A DNA stretch of 64,000 nucleotides from Phreatobacter sp. (lineage in GTDB: Bacteria; Pseudomonadota; Alphaproteobacteria; Rhizobiales; Phreatobacteraceae): positions 62,001 to 126,000 of the forward strand of contig NZ_JAEULY010000020.1 in the NCBI RefSeq assembly GCF_016793595.1, in the 5' to 3' direction. The translations under genes and the position numbers were made by a program. The notes below the pieces were generated by a model. It saw nothing but the letters and a program-made list of their open reading frames with translations, ran no database searches and was not told the DNA's origin. Below are positions 24,127 to 32,332 of this stretch, in pieces; position 1 is the stretch's first letter, and every line of letters begins with the position of its first letter.

Positions 24127-25263
24127 TCAGAAAAGTTTGACGGCTTCGTTCTGGCCGCGAGCCTGCTCGACGAGCGTCGGCAGGAGGTCGACGAATTCCT
24201 GCACCCAGGCCGTCGGCACGCTGGTGCTGACCTTGATGAACCGGTCGCCGAAATTCGGCGTGTGGTAGGCGCCCTGCCGGATCATGATGTCGTGCTTCTG
24301 GTAGGCAGCGACCAGCGCCTCCGGCTTCACCCCAGCCTTCTGGCACTCCAGCACGATGAAATTGCCGTTGGACGGATAGACCGGCATGAGAAGGCCGGGG
24401 ACCTTGTCCGAGGCCTCCCTGATCAGCTTCTGGTTGGCCCGCTGCTGTGCCAGAACCTGCGGGAACCACTCGTCCTTGATCCTGAGGCCGGCGAGCGCCG
24501 CCCGCTGGGAGAGGATGTTTGAGCCAAGATTGTTCGGCGGCGCGCTGGCCAACCGTTCGATGACGTCGGGATGAGCGACCACCGCGCCGACGCGCATGCC
24601 GGCAAGTCCGAGCCATTTGGAGAAGGAGTAGATGGTGATGGTGCGCTCGGGGTAGCGCGTCGCCGCCAGCGTGTGGTCGTAGGCGAAGTGGCGATAGGTG
24701 CAGTCGTGGATGAGGTAGGCGCCAGCCTCCTTCGCGATCGCCGCGATGGCGTCGATCTCGGCGGCCGTGCAGGCCGAGCCCAGCGGGTTGTTGGGATCGA
24801 CGAGGTAGATGACCTTGGTCTTCGGCGTGATCGCCGCCTTCAGCCGCTCGGGCGCGAGGCGATAGCCATACTCCTCCCCGTAGATCGGGATCTGCGTGAC
24901 GGTGCCCCCGACCGAGCGGGCGAAAGCCATCGGCCAATTCCAGGTCGGGTCGGTGGTGATGAACTCGTCGCCCAGGCCGAGCAGCGTGTGACACACATGG
25001 TAGAGCGAGGCGACGGCGCCATCCGAGAGCAGTGCCGCCTGCCCGATCAGGCCGAGATCGGCGATGATGCCGTGACGCAGCTCCTCCAGCCCCGCCGGGG
25101 GAGCGTAGATGTGGAACTCCTCGTCGCGAATGCACTTTTCCATGGCCTCGATGACGGCCGGGTGCGGCGTGGCGTGATTGGTGTTCTGGCCCATCCATCT
25201 GAGGCCCGGAGTGTTCACGAGCCTGTCGAAATGGGCGTTCCGAACCTCGAATGCCTTCGTCAT
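24127..25263 (-). CDS. Class I/II aminotransferase
   Basis: A cytoplasmic PLP enzyme, 378 residues, first gene of the minus-strand five-gene operon. Start MTKAFEVRNAHFDRL, with GGAGG about 11 bases before; an ATG 24 bases upstream overlaps the candidate operator and is less likely. Fold-type I marks: YAPPAGLEELRHGI, N159 in VDPNNPLGS, D187 and Y190 in HDCTYRHF, Schiff-base Lys216 in YSFSKWLGLAGMRVG. The C-terminal carboxylate-binding arginine is probably in FGDRFIKVSTS. Related proteins include histidinol-phosphate, LL-diaminopimelate and aspartate-type aminotransferases; context suggests a catabolic amine substrate brought in by the divergent ABC system. Confidence 0.91.
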   Translation of the reverse strand: MTKAFEVRNAHFDRLVNTPGLRWMGQNTNHATPHPAVIEAMEKCIRDEEFHIYAPPAGLEELRHGIIADLGLIGQAALLSDGAVASLYHVCHTLLGLGDEFITTDPTWNWPMAFARSVGGTVTQIPIYGEEYGYRLAPERLKAAITPKTKVIYLVDPNNPLGSACTAAEIDAIAAIAKEAGAYLIHDCTYRHFAYDHTLAATRYPERTITIYSFSKWLGLAGMRVGAVVAHPDVIERLASAPPNNLGSNILSQRAALAGLRIKDEWFPQVLAQQRANQKLIREASDKVPGLLMPVYPSNGNFIVLECQKAGVKPEALVAAYQKHDIMIRQGAYHTPNFGDRFIKVSTSVPTAWVQEFVDLLPTLVEQARGQNEAVKLF

Positions 25264-25280
25264 CCCGCCACAACCTCCAT

Positions 25281-25404
25281 CTGGCATAATGCGACCATCC
25301 GGGCGCCGCGAACGCTCAAGCTATGGCATCCTTTCGTTGAGGCGAACAGCCCAAAAATGCATCTTCAGCAAAAATTGGATGCAGAAATTATAATCTGGCA
25401 TAAT
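25281..25404. promoter_or_regulatory. Divergent promoter region with two CTGGCATAAT elements
   Basis: CTGGCATAAT occurs at 25281-25290 and 25395-25404. The second lies in ATTATAATCTGGCATAAT, an imperfect palindrome matching the one at 18681-18717. For the plus-strand ABC operon, TTGGAT (25375-25380) and CATAAT (25399-25404) at 18-base spacing make a plausible sigma-70 promoter overlapped by the element. The first copy sits at the start of the divergent aminotransferase gene. Confidence 0.6.
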
Positions 25405-25530
25405 GAGACTTGAAATGGCCGCTCTCTGCGGCAATGCTGGCGACATTGAAGCGGGCGCGCCGTAACTGTGGAATGGGTATGGCGCTGGGTCCTGGTCGCA
25501 TCGGGGCGCAGGCGGGGGTTCGGAGGGCAT

Positions 25531-26388
25531 ATGGCGACGGCGACAGCGCGCAAGGAGACGGCGACAACGACGGCCAATGGGGCGCTCGTTTCGATCCGCG
25601 GCGTGGGCAAGACCTACTTCACCGGCAGTTCCGCCATTCCCGCCGTCGCGTCGGCCTCGCTCGAGGTCGCCCGCGGCGAATTCGTGTCGTTGCTCGGCCC
25701 CTCCGGCTGCGGCAAGAGCACGCTGCTGATGATGATCGCCGGGCTCGAGAAACCTACCTCGGGCGCCATCGATCTTCTGGGCTCGCCCGTGCTCGCGCCG
25801 CGCCGCGACATCGGCATCATCTTCCAGGACGCGACGCTGCTGCCGTGGAAGAGCGCCCTCGAAAACGTGCTCTTCCCGATCCGCATCCTGAAGCTGCCGC
25901 TCGACCAATACATGCGGCGGGCACACGAGCTGCTGGCCATGGTCGGTCTCGCGGGGTTCGAGCACAAGAAGCCGGGTGAGCTTTCGGGCGGCATGCGCCA
26001 GCGCGTGACCATCTGCCGCTCGCTCATCCACGACCCCGACATTCTCCTGATGGACGAGCCGTTCAGCGCGCTCGACGCCATCACCCGCGACCAGATGAAC
26101 GTCGCCTTGTCCGAGATTCTCGAGACCTACAAGAAGACCGTCATTTTCGTGACCCACTCGATCCGCGAGGCGGCATTCTTGTCGGACCGCGTCGTCGTCA
26201 TGGGCGGCCGCCCCTCGGGCATCATCCTCGACATGCCCATGCCCTTTCCGCGGCCGCGGCGCTTCGAGGTGGAGGAAACCGTCGAATTCACGCAGGTCTG
26301 CCGCGAGCTGCGGCTGACCATCGAAGCCGCGCACGGCCACGCCCCGTCAACCCACGCCGCCCCCGCGGGCGCTTCCGTCATCGAGTGA
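25531..26388 (+). CDS. ABC transporter ATP-binding protein, NitT/TauT (SsuB/TauB) type
   Basis: The ATPase of an NMT1-type importer, 285 residues. The start at MATATARKETATTT has GGAGG about five bases upstream; a longer frame begins at 25468 without a site. Walker [12 protein letters not shown]-loop IIFQDATLLPWKSALENV, signature LSGGMRQRVTICRSL, Walker B DILLMDEPFSALDAITRDQM and switch VTHSIREAAFL are all intact. The LLPWKSALENV segment is characteristic of SsuB/TauB-type ATPases. The permease follows nine bases later. The best candidate receptor is the one at 17523-18611, because no other is adjacent. Confidence 0.94.
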   Translation: MATATARKETATTTANGALVSIRGVGKTYFTGSSAIPAVASASLEVARGEFVSLLGPSGCGKSTLLMMIAGLEKPTSGAIDLLGSPVLAPRRDIGIIFQDATLLPWKSALENVLFPIRILKLPLDQYMRRAHELLAMVGLAGFEHKKPGELSGGMRQRVTICRSLIHDPDILLMDEPFSALDAITRDQMNVALSEILETYKKTVIFVTHSIREAAFLSDRVVVMGGRPSGIILDMPMPFPRPRRFEVEETVEFTQVCRELRLTIEAAHGHAPSTHAAPAGASVIE

Positions 26389-26397
26389 GGGCAGGCC

Positions 26398-27222
26398 ATG
26401 GCCGCAACGATCGGAACCGAGACTGGCGCAGTGCTGGTCAACCCCGCCGCCCGGAACCGCGCCGCCGCCGGCCTGCGCAGCATCGTGCTGCCGCTGGGCC
26501 TCGCGCTGTTCGTGCTGGTCGCCTGGCAGGTCTATGTCACGGTGGCGAACATCCCCTCCGTGATCCTGCCCTCGCCCATATCGATCGCGAAATATATCGT
26601 CGCGCGCTACGATATCCTGCTGATCCACGCGATCCCGACCACCGTCGAATCGGCTGTGGGCTTCCTGCTGGCGCTGGGGCTCGGCGTGCTGCTCGCCATC
26701 CTCATCACCTATTCGCAGGTCGCGCGCGAGGCGCTCTATCCCAACCTCGTCTTCTTCCAGCTCATCCCGAAGATCGCGCTGGCGCCGCTGTTCATCATCT
26801 GGCTCGGCGTCGGCTCGCAGTCGCGCATCGCCTTCTCGGTGTTCATCGCCTTCTTTCCGGTGGTCATCGCCACGACCGCCGGGTTCCTCAGCGTCGACAA
26901 GAGCATCCTGCGTCTCTGCCGGTCGCTGACCGCGACGGAGTGGCAGGTGTTCACCAGCGTCCGCTTTCCCTCGGCGCTGCCGCACATCTTCTCCGGCATG
27001 AAGATCGCCATCACGCTGGCGATCATCGGCGTCATCATCGGCGAGTTCATCACCGCGCAGGCCGGGCTCGGCTACCTGATCATCTTCGCGACCGCCCGCG
27101 CCGACACGGAAGTGTCGATGGCGGCCATCGTCGTGCTTTGCATCTGTGGCTTGTTGTTGTACGGCCTCCTGGCGGTCGCGGAGATGATCGCGAACAGGTT
27201 CTACTCAGCGGATAGCCGATGA
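26398..27222 (+). CDS. ABC transporter permease, NitT/TauT (SsuC/TauC) type
   Basis: An inner-membrane permease of 274 residues with about six hydrophobic segments, starting MAATIGTETGAVLVNPA. The landmarks are VANIPSVILPSPISIAKYIV, FQLIPKIALAPLFIIWLGVGSQSRI and the EAA-type cytoplasmic loop LCRSLTATEWQVFTSVRFPSALPHIFSGMKIAI. The final segment includes IGVIIGEFITAQAGLGYLI. It is translated with the ATPase upstream and overlaps the GntR gene by ATGA, so transporter and regulator are expressed together. Confidence 0.94.
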   Translation: MAATIGTETGAVLVNPAARNRAAAGLRSIVLPLGLALFVLVAWQVYVTVANIPSVILPSPISIAKYIVARYDILLIHAIPTTVESAVGFLLALGLGVLLAILITYSQVAREALYPNLVFFQLIPKIALAPLFIIWLGVGSQSRIAFSVFIAFFPVVIATTAGFLSVDKSILRLCRSLTATEWQVFTSVRFPSALPHIFSGMKIAITLAIIGVIIGEFITAQAGLGYLIIFATARADTEVSMAAIVVLCICGLLLYGLLAVAEMIANRFYSADSR

Positions 27223-27950
27223 AAACGCGCAACGGCCGCGAACCCGGCAAGACGGCGGCGGTCGAACCGGAATCGCTTTCGGCCGAAGTTGTGGTTCGCC
27301 TCGAGGAGGAAATCCTCAAGGGCGTCCGGATGCCGGGCGACCGGCTGGACGAGCGTCAGCTCGCCGAGCAGTTTGGCATGTCGCGAACGCCGGTGCGCGA
27401 GGCCCTCCAGCGCCTTGCCGCCAGCGGTCTCGTCATCTCGCGGGGGCGTCAGGGCCTGCAGGTGGCGCATCTGTCGCTGGCCGACCTTCTCGACGCCTTC
27501 AGCGTCGTCGCCGAACTCGAAGCGCTCGCCGCCTATCAGGCCGCGCGGCGCATCACCGCCGATCAGCGTGTCAGGCTGCAGGCGGCGCACGATGCCTGCG
27601 AGACCGCCAGCCTCGCCAACGACGTATCGCCGTTCTACGAGGCGAACCTCGCCTTCCACGAGACCGTGGCGGCTGCGAGCCACAACCGCATCCTCCAGGA
27701 AGAGCTTCGCCGGCTGACGCTGAAGATCTCGCCATATCGCCGGACGATCACCTACCAGCCGGGGCGCATGGTCTCGTCGATCCCCGAGCACGGCGAGGTC
27801 ATGGACGCGATCTTCAAGGGTGACGGTGCGCGCGCCAGTCGCGTCATGCGGGGTCACGTCACGTTGCTCGGCGAAGGCCTGTCGGACCTGCTGCATTTCC
27901 TGCGCTTCTCCGACCAGAAACTGATCCCGGAATTCGCGATCAACGACTAG
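27219..27950 (+). CDS. GntR-family (FadR/FCD) transcriptional regulator
   Basis: A DNA-binding regulator, 243 residues. The winged helix at about 20-85 contains VVRLEEEILKGVRMPGDRLDERQLAEQFGMSRTPVREALQRLAASGLV. The C-terminal all-helical FCD domain carries likely metal-binding residues in NDVSPFYEANLAFHETVAAASHN and GHVTLLGEGL. Its start overlaps the permease stop, making it the last gene of the ABC operon. It is the natural candidate to bind the CTGGCATAAT palindromes at 18.7 and 25.4 kb. The effector would be an organic acid typical of FCD domains, but which one is unknown. Confidence 0.92.
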   Translation: MKTRNGREPGKTAAVEPESLSAEVVVRLEEEILKGVRMPGDRLDERQLAEQFGMSRTPVREALQRLAASGLVISRGRQGLQVAHLSLADLLDAFSVVAELEALAAYQAARRITADQRVRLQAAHDACETASLANDVSPFYEANLAFHETVAAASHNRILQEELRRLTLKISPYRRTITYQPGRMVSSIPEHGEVMDAIFKGDGARASRVMRGHVTLLGEGLSDLLHFLRFSDQKLIPEFAIND

Positions 27951-28291
27951 AGGCAGTTCGACTGCCTTTGCGAGCTGTCCGAGCCGGCGGGAAGATCACG
28001 CCGGACGGCACGGACGCGCCTGTGGCGAACCGGCCTGCGCGGTCTCACCACGTGCAGAATGCACAACGTCCATCGCTCCCGTTGCCCCTGTACACATGCC
28101 GCCGCGCGTTCGGGAACCGCCTGCGCCTCGCAGCCGCCCCGTCAGGCGTCGCTGAAAATATCTGACATTATTGAAAATAGCATATTGCCAAGGAGACGGT
28201 ACGCTGGATAGCGTTGCGTCAAAGCCCGGCGGTCCGCGCCGACAAGAAGCGTCAATGCCGGGCGCGGGAGCGCCGTCCTGGGAGGACAATC
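27951..28291 (+). other. 341-base intergenic region before the TRAP operon
   Basis: No gene is supported. A 65-codon open frame on the plus strand lacks a ribosome binding site and family resemblance. The stretch around 28155-28190 is strikingly AT-rich for this genome (AAAATATCTGACATTATTG, then AAAATAGCATATTG) and is the likely promoter/operator of dct[11 protein letters not shown] occurs about eight bases before the dctP ATG. Confidence 0.6.
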
Positions 28292-29311
28292 ATGATCACT
28301 CGCCGCCGGGCCCTTGCCGGGCTTGCCGCCACCCCCGTCCTGGCCGCGCCGACGCTGCTTCTCGGGCAGGGCATTCAGGAGCGCACCATCCGCTGGGGGC
28401 ATCTGAACAACACCGACCATCCGACCAGCTTCGGCGTCAGAAAATTCGGCGAGGTCCTGCTGCAGAAGAGCGGCGGCAAGATGCGCGTCCGCGAGTTCGC
28501 GGCATCGCAACTCGGCAATGAGATGCAGCAGCAGAGCGCGGTGCGCGGCGGCACGCAGGAGGTGATCTCCGCCTCCACGACGTCCCTCGCCACTGTCGTC
28601 AAGGACTTCGGCCTGCTGGATTTCCCTTTCATCGTCGCCAATGTCGCTCAGGCGGAGAGCCTTATCCTCGGCGATTTCGGCAAGGACCTGCTGAAGCTCC
28701 TGCCCGAGAAGGACATGATCGGCCTCGGCTACTGGGGCCTCGGCTTCCGCAATGTAACCAACAGCGTCCGGCCGATCGCCAAGGTAGAGGATTTCCGCGG
28801 GCTGAAGCTGCGCGTCATCCCGAACCCGGTCTATCTGGAGACCTTCCGCGCCTTCGGCGCCAACCCGGTGCCGATGAACTTCGCCGAGCTCTATACGGCG
28901 CTGGAAACGAAGACCGTGGACGGACAGGAAAACCCCTACGCGGTGACGCTCTCCAACAAGTTCTTCGAGGTGCAGAAGTTCGTCTCCTCGACCAACCACA
29001 CCTACACGCAGAACATCATCACCGTGAGCAAGCGCTTCTGGGACCGGCTGTCCGAGCAGGAGCGCGCACTGATGACCGAGACCTATCAGGAGACGCGGGA
29101 TTACCAGAAGGACCAGACGCGGATCGCGTCCGAGAAGGCGCTCGACGAACTGAAGACCCGCGGCATGCAGTTCACCGACGTTGCCCCCGCCGAGCTCGGC
29201 CGCATGCGCGACGCCATCAAGCCCGTCGTCGACAAGTTCTCGGCCGAGTTCGATCCGGCGCGCGTCCGCCAGTTCAACGGCGAACTGCAGCGGATCCAGG
29301 CGATCAACTGA
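28292..29311 (+). CDS. dctP: TRAP transporter solute-binding protein, DctP family
   Basis: The periplasmic receptor of a tripartite ATP-independent importer, 339 residues, beginning MITRRRALAGLAATPVLAAP with a twin-arginine-type leader and GGAGGA upstream. The family signature is clear: FRGLKLRVIPNPVYLETF, with the ligand-clamping arginine, then GANPVPMNFAELYTALETKTVDGQENP. TRAP receptors of this group take organic acids. The downstream dehydroquinase, dehydroshikimate dehydratase and shikimate dehydrogenase suggest quinate or shikimate. A short GCCGG/CCGGC stem at 29335-29349 separates it from dctQ and may favour higher receptor expression. Confidence 0.95.
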   Translation: MITRRRALAGLAATPVLAAPTLLLGQGIQERTIRWGHLNNTDHPTSFGVRKFGEVLLQKSGGKMRVREFAASQLGNEMQQQSAVRGGTQEVISASTTSLATVVKDFGLLDFPFIVANVAQAESLILGDFGKDLLKLLPEKDMIGLGYWGLGFRNVTNSVRPIAKVEDFRGLKLRVIPNPVYLETFRAFGANPVPMNFAELYTALETKTVDGQENPYAVTLSNKFFEVQKFVSSTNHTYTQNIITVSKRFWDRLSEQERALMTETYQETRDYQKDQTRIASEKALDELKTRGMQFTDVAPAELGRMRDAIKPVVDKFSAEFDPARVRQFNGELQRIQAIN

Positions 29312-29382
29312 CGGCCCGGCCATACACCCGTCTTGCCGGCTGATCCGGCGAGGCACCCTCTTCCCGCTGGGGTTCCCGCCGC

Positions 29383-29901
29383 ATGGACATGCTCGCCCGG
29401 GCGATCGACCTATATTGCCGGCTCACGAAAGTTCTCGCGGTCGCCTGCCTCGCGCTGATGGTCGTGCTGGTCTTCGGCAACGTCGTCCTGCGCTACGGCT
29501 TCAATTCCGGCATCGTCGTTTCGGAGGAGCTGTCGCGCTGGCTGCTGGTCTGGCTGACCTTCTTCGGGGCCATCGTCGCCCTGCGGGAGCACAAGCATCT
29601 CGGCGTCGACACGCTGGTTCAGCGCCTGCCACGGCCGCTGAAGCTCGCCTGCTTCATCGTCAGCTACCTGTTCATGATCTATGCCAGCTACCTGCTCATG
29701 AACGGCAGCTGGCAGCAGATGCTGATCACCGCCGGTGACCGGGCGCCGGCGACCTCCCTGTCGGTCGGCATCTTCTACGCCTCGGGCGTGGTGTTCGGCA
29801 CATCGGCGCTGGTCATCCTGTTCCACGACCTCCTGCGGGTGCTGCTCGGGCGCGCGAGCGAGAGCGAGCTGATCGCGGTCAGGGAGTCCGAGGAAGGGTG
29901 A
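29383..29901 (+). CDS. dctQ: TRAP transporter small permease, DctQ family
   Basis: The small four-helix membrane subunit, 172 residues. It shows the DctQ pattern: LALMVVLVFGNVVLRYGFNSGIVVSEELSRWLLVWLTFFGAIVALREHKHLGVDTLVQRLP, with the conserved RY, EE and HLGVD residues. It lies between dctP and dctM in the usual order and ends with a short acidic tail (SESELIAVRESEEG). It works with DctM in sodium-driven uptake. Confidence 0.94.
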   Translation: MDMLARAIDLYCRLTKVLAVACLALMVVLVFGNVVLRYGFNSGIVVSEELSRWLLVWLTFFGAIVALREHKHLGVDTLVQRLPRPLKLACFIVSYLFMIYASYLLMNGSWQQMLITAGDRAPATSLSVGIFYASGVVFGTSALVILFHDLLRVLLGRASESELIAVRESEEG

Positions 29902-29932
29902 GCCGCGGCGAGCCCATCGGAATGTGCCCCTC

Positions 29933-31216
29933 ATGACCATCGCCATCTTCACCTTCTCGCTCCTCGGCGCCATGGCGATCGGCATGCCCATCGCCTATGC
30001 GCTGCTCATCTGCGGCGTCGCCCTGATGGTGTCGCTCGACATATTCGACGCCCAGATCGTCGCGCAGAACGTCATCAACGGCGCTGACAGCTTCCCCCTC
30101 ATGGCCGTGCCGTTCTTTCTGCTGGCCGGCGAGCTGATGAACCGCGGCGGGCTTGCGTCGCGCATCGTCAACGTCGCCATCGCGCTGGTCGGCCATCTGC
30201 GTGGCGGCCTCGGCTATGTCGCGATCCTGGCCTCCTGCATCCTTTCGTCCCTCTCTGGATCGGCCGCCGCCGATGCCGCGGCCCTCGCCGCGCTGGTCGT
30301 GCCGATGATGGTCGCCGCCGGGCACAGCAAGCGGCACTCGGCCGGCCTCGTCGCGGCCAGCGGCGTCATCGGCCCGGTGATCCCGCCGAGCATCGGCTTC
30401 GTGCTATTCGGCGTCGTCGGCAATGTCTCCATCTCCAAGCTGTTCCTCGCGGGAATCGTGCCGGGCCTGATGATCGGCCTCGGCCTCTGCGTCGCCTGGT
30501 GGTGGGTGGTGCGCAACGAAGAGGTGAAACCGTCGCCGCCACGCCAGTCCGGCACGCAGATAGTCAAGGCGGTCCTCGACGGCTTCTGGGCCCTGCTCCT
30601 GCCCGGCATCATCATCGTGGGCCTGCGCTTCGGCATCTTCACGCCCACCGAGGCCGGCGCGGTCGTCGCGGTCTATTCGCTGATCGTCGCGATGTTCATC
30701 TACCGCGAGCTGAAATGGAGCGACCTCTACGAGGTCTTCGCGACGGCCGCCGTGACGACCGGCGTCGTGATGTTCCTGGTCGCCGCTGCCCTTGTGTCGT
30801 CCTGGCTGATCACGGTCGCCGAGATATCGCAGCAGGTGGTCGATCTCCTGAAGCCCTTCATGTCCAACCAGACGATGCTGCTGATCGCCATCATGGTGCT
30901 GGTGGTCATCGTCGGCACCGCGCTCGACATGACGCCGACCATCCTGATCCTGACGCCGGTGCTGATGCCGATCGTCCGCGAGGCCGGCATCGACCCCGTC
31001 TATTTCGGCGTTCTCTTCATCATCAACAACTCGATCGGGCTGGTCACGCCACCTGTCGGCGTGGTCCTCAACGTCGTCTGCGGGGTCGCCAAGATCAGCA
31101 TGGAGGAGATCATCAAGGGCGTGACGCCGTTCATGATCGCCCAGCTGATCGTCCTGCTCCTGCTCGTGCTTTTCCCGGTCCTCGTCATGGGGCCGGCGAG
31201 GTTCCTTGCCGGCTGA
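29933..31216 (+). CDS. dctM: TRAP transporter large permease, DctM family
   Basis: The 12-helix sodium-coupled permease, 427 residues from the ATG of MTIAIFTFSLLGAMAIGMPIAYA. A GTG nine bases earlier is an alternative; neither has a strong ribosome binding site. Family blocks include FPLMAVPFFLLAGELMNRGG, SSLSGSAAADAAALAALVVPMM, SGVIGPVIPPSIGFVLFG and the late PVLMPIVREAGIDPVYFGVLFIINNSIGLVTPPVGVVLNVVCGVAK. It completes a normal dctPQM set. The substrate is inferred from neighbours to be quinate, shikimate or a related hydroaromatic acid. Confidence 0.95.
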   Translation: MTIAIFTFSLLGAMAIGMPIAYALLICGVALMVSLDIFDAQIVAQNVINGADSFPLMAVPFFLLAGELMNRGGLASRIVNVAIALVGHLRGGLGYVAILASCILSSLSGSAAADAAALAALVVPMMVAAGHSKRHSAGLVAASGVIGPVIPPSIGFVLFGVVGNVSISKLFLAGIVPGLMIGLGLCVAWWWVVRNEEVKPSPPRQSGTQIVKAVLDGFWALLLPGIIIVGLRFGIFTPTEAGAVVAVYSLIVAMFIYRELKWSDLYEVFATAAVTTGVVMFLVAAALVSSWLITVAEISQQVVDLLKPFMSNQTMLLIAIMVLVVIVGTALDMTPTILILTPVLMPIVREAGIDPVYFGVLFIINNSIGLVTPPVGVVLNVVCGVAKISMEEIIKGVTPFMIAQLIVLLLLVLFPVLVMGPARFLAG

Positions 31217-31254
31217 TCATCAACCGGGTTCCCGACCTGCCCACTGGACGCGCC

Positions 31255-31701
31255 ATGCCTTATCGCCTGAGCATCATCAACGGACCGAACCTCAACATGC
31301 TCGGCACGCGCGAGCCGGCCATCTACGGCCATACGACGCTCGCTGAGATCGAGCGCTCCTGCCGCAAGCGCGCGGAGGAGCGCGCCGCCACGCTGCTGTT
31401 CCGCCAGAGCAACGGCGAGGGCGCGCTCGTCGACCTGATTCAGGCGGCGCGCGAGGAGGCCGACGCCGTCATCATCAACCCCGCCGGCTATTCCTTCCAT
31501 TCGGTGCCGATCCTCGATGCCATGAAGATATTCGAAGGCCCGGTCATCGAGCTGCACCTCTCCAACATTCACGCGCGCGACGAGTTGCACCGGCACTCGA
31601 TAACCTCCACGGCGGCGACGGCGGTGATCTGCGGGCTCGGCCCCTACGGCTATCTCGCGGCCATGGATGCCGCCCTTCACCTTCTGGAACAGAAGCGATG
31701 A
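31255..31701 (+). CDS. aroQ: Type II 3-dehydroquinate dehydratase
   Basis: A cytoplasmic enzyme converting 3-dehydroquinate to 3-dehydroshikimate, 148 residues, forming dodecamers in the family. Active-site motifs are NGPNLNMLGTREPAIYG, with the loop arginine and tyrosine, VIINPAGYSFHSVPI and ELHLSNIHARDELHRHS, with the catalytic histidine. It follows dctM by 38 bases and sits opposite the dehydroshikimate dehydratase and shikimate dehydrogenase genes. It is therefore more likely the catabolic dehydroquinase of quinate breakdown than the biosynthetic copy. Confidence 0.95.
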   Translation: MPYRLSIINGPNLNMLGTREPAIYGHTTLAEIERSCRKRAEERAATLLFRQSNGEGALVDLIQAAREEADAVIINPAGYSFHSVPILDAMKIFEGPVIELHLSNIHARDELHRHSITSTAATAVICGLGPYGYLAAMDAALHLLEQKR

Positions 31702-32315
31702 AGGCGGGTCAGGGCTTCCTTGCCATCTGGAGCGATGTCGCGCCGGAGCGGGAGACGGACTATCTCCACTGGTTGACCCGGGAACACACGCAGGAGCGCC
31801 TGTCGATCCCCGGATTTCTCGCCGTGCGGGTCTTCCGCAGCCGCGCTGCCGCCGTCCGGCGCTATTTCATTCTCTACACGCTGACCGAGAGCGGCGTGAT
31901 GGGGAGCCCCGCCTATGTCGAGCGACTGAATGCACCGACCCCGTGGTCGCAGAGGATCATGCCCATGCTCGGCAATTTCCAGCGCGGCGGCGGCACGGTG
32001 ACGGCGAGGCTCGGCAGCGGCTTCGGGGCGGTTGTCGCTCCCGTCCTTCTGGACGGCAACGAGGCGCTCCAGACATCGATCCGGGCGGCCGAGGTCGCGG
32101 CGCACGATCGCCTCGTCGCGGCATCGCTGCTGGCGGTGGATGGGGCGGGCACCGCTATCCGGACAAACGAGAAGTCCCTTCGCACCGGCGATCGCAGCTT
32201 CGACACGCTGCTGCTCGCGGAGGCCGTCGATGCGGATGCCTTGACTTCCGTGCTCGGCGAATTCGAGCTGTTCGATCAGGTCTTCGCGCTGGACAAGGCG
32301 CAGCTGACGAGCTGA
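31698..32315 (+). CDS. Conserved hypothetical protein, possible dimeric alpha-beta barrel
   Basis: I do not recognise a named family. The 205-residue soluble protein has no signal peptide or membrane segment. Its N-terminal half (FLAIWSDVAPERETDYLHWLTREHT, then RLSIPGFLAVRVFR and YFILYTLTE) has the strand-helix pattern and the DYLHW..EH motif of small dimeric alpha-beta barrel proteins of the EthD or monooxygenase type. A second half (AVVAPVLLDGNEALQ onward) may repeat the fold. It overlaps the aroQ stop as ATGA, so it is expressed with the quinate/shikimate cassette and converges on quiC. A role in handling a pathway intermediate is conceivable but unproven. Confidence 0.75.
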   Translation: MKAGQGFLAIWSDVAPERETDYLHWLTREHTQERLSIPGFLAVRVFRSRAAAVRRYFILYTLTESGVMGSPAYVERLNAPTPWSQRIMPMLGNFQRGGGTVTARLGSGFGAVVAPVLLDGNEALQTSIRAAEVAAHDRLVAASLLAVDGAGTAIRTNEKSLRTGDRSFDTLLLAEAVDADALTSVLGEFELFDQVFALDKAQLTS

Positions 32316-32332
32316 AGCATCGACCGGCGGGC

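Noticed and set aside
27968..28165. 65-codon open frame before dctP
   Set aside because: No ribosome site, ends in the AT-rich promoter region and has low-complexity composition.
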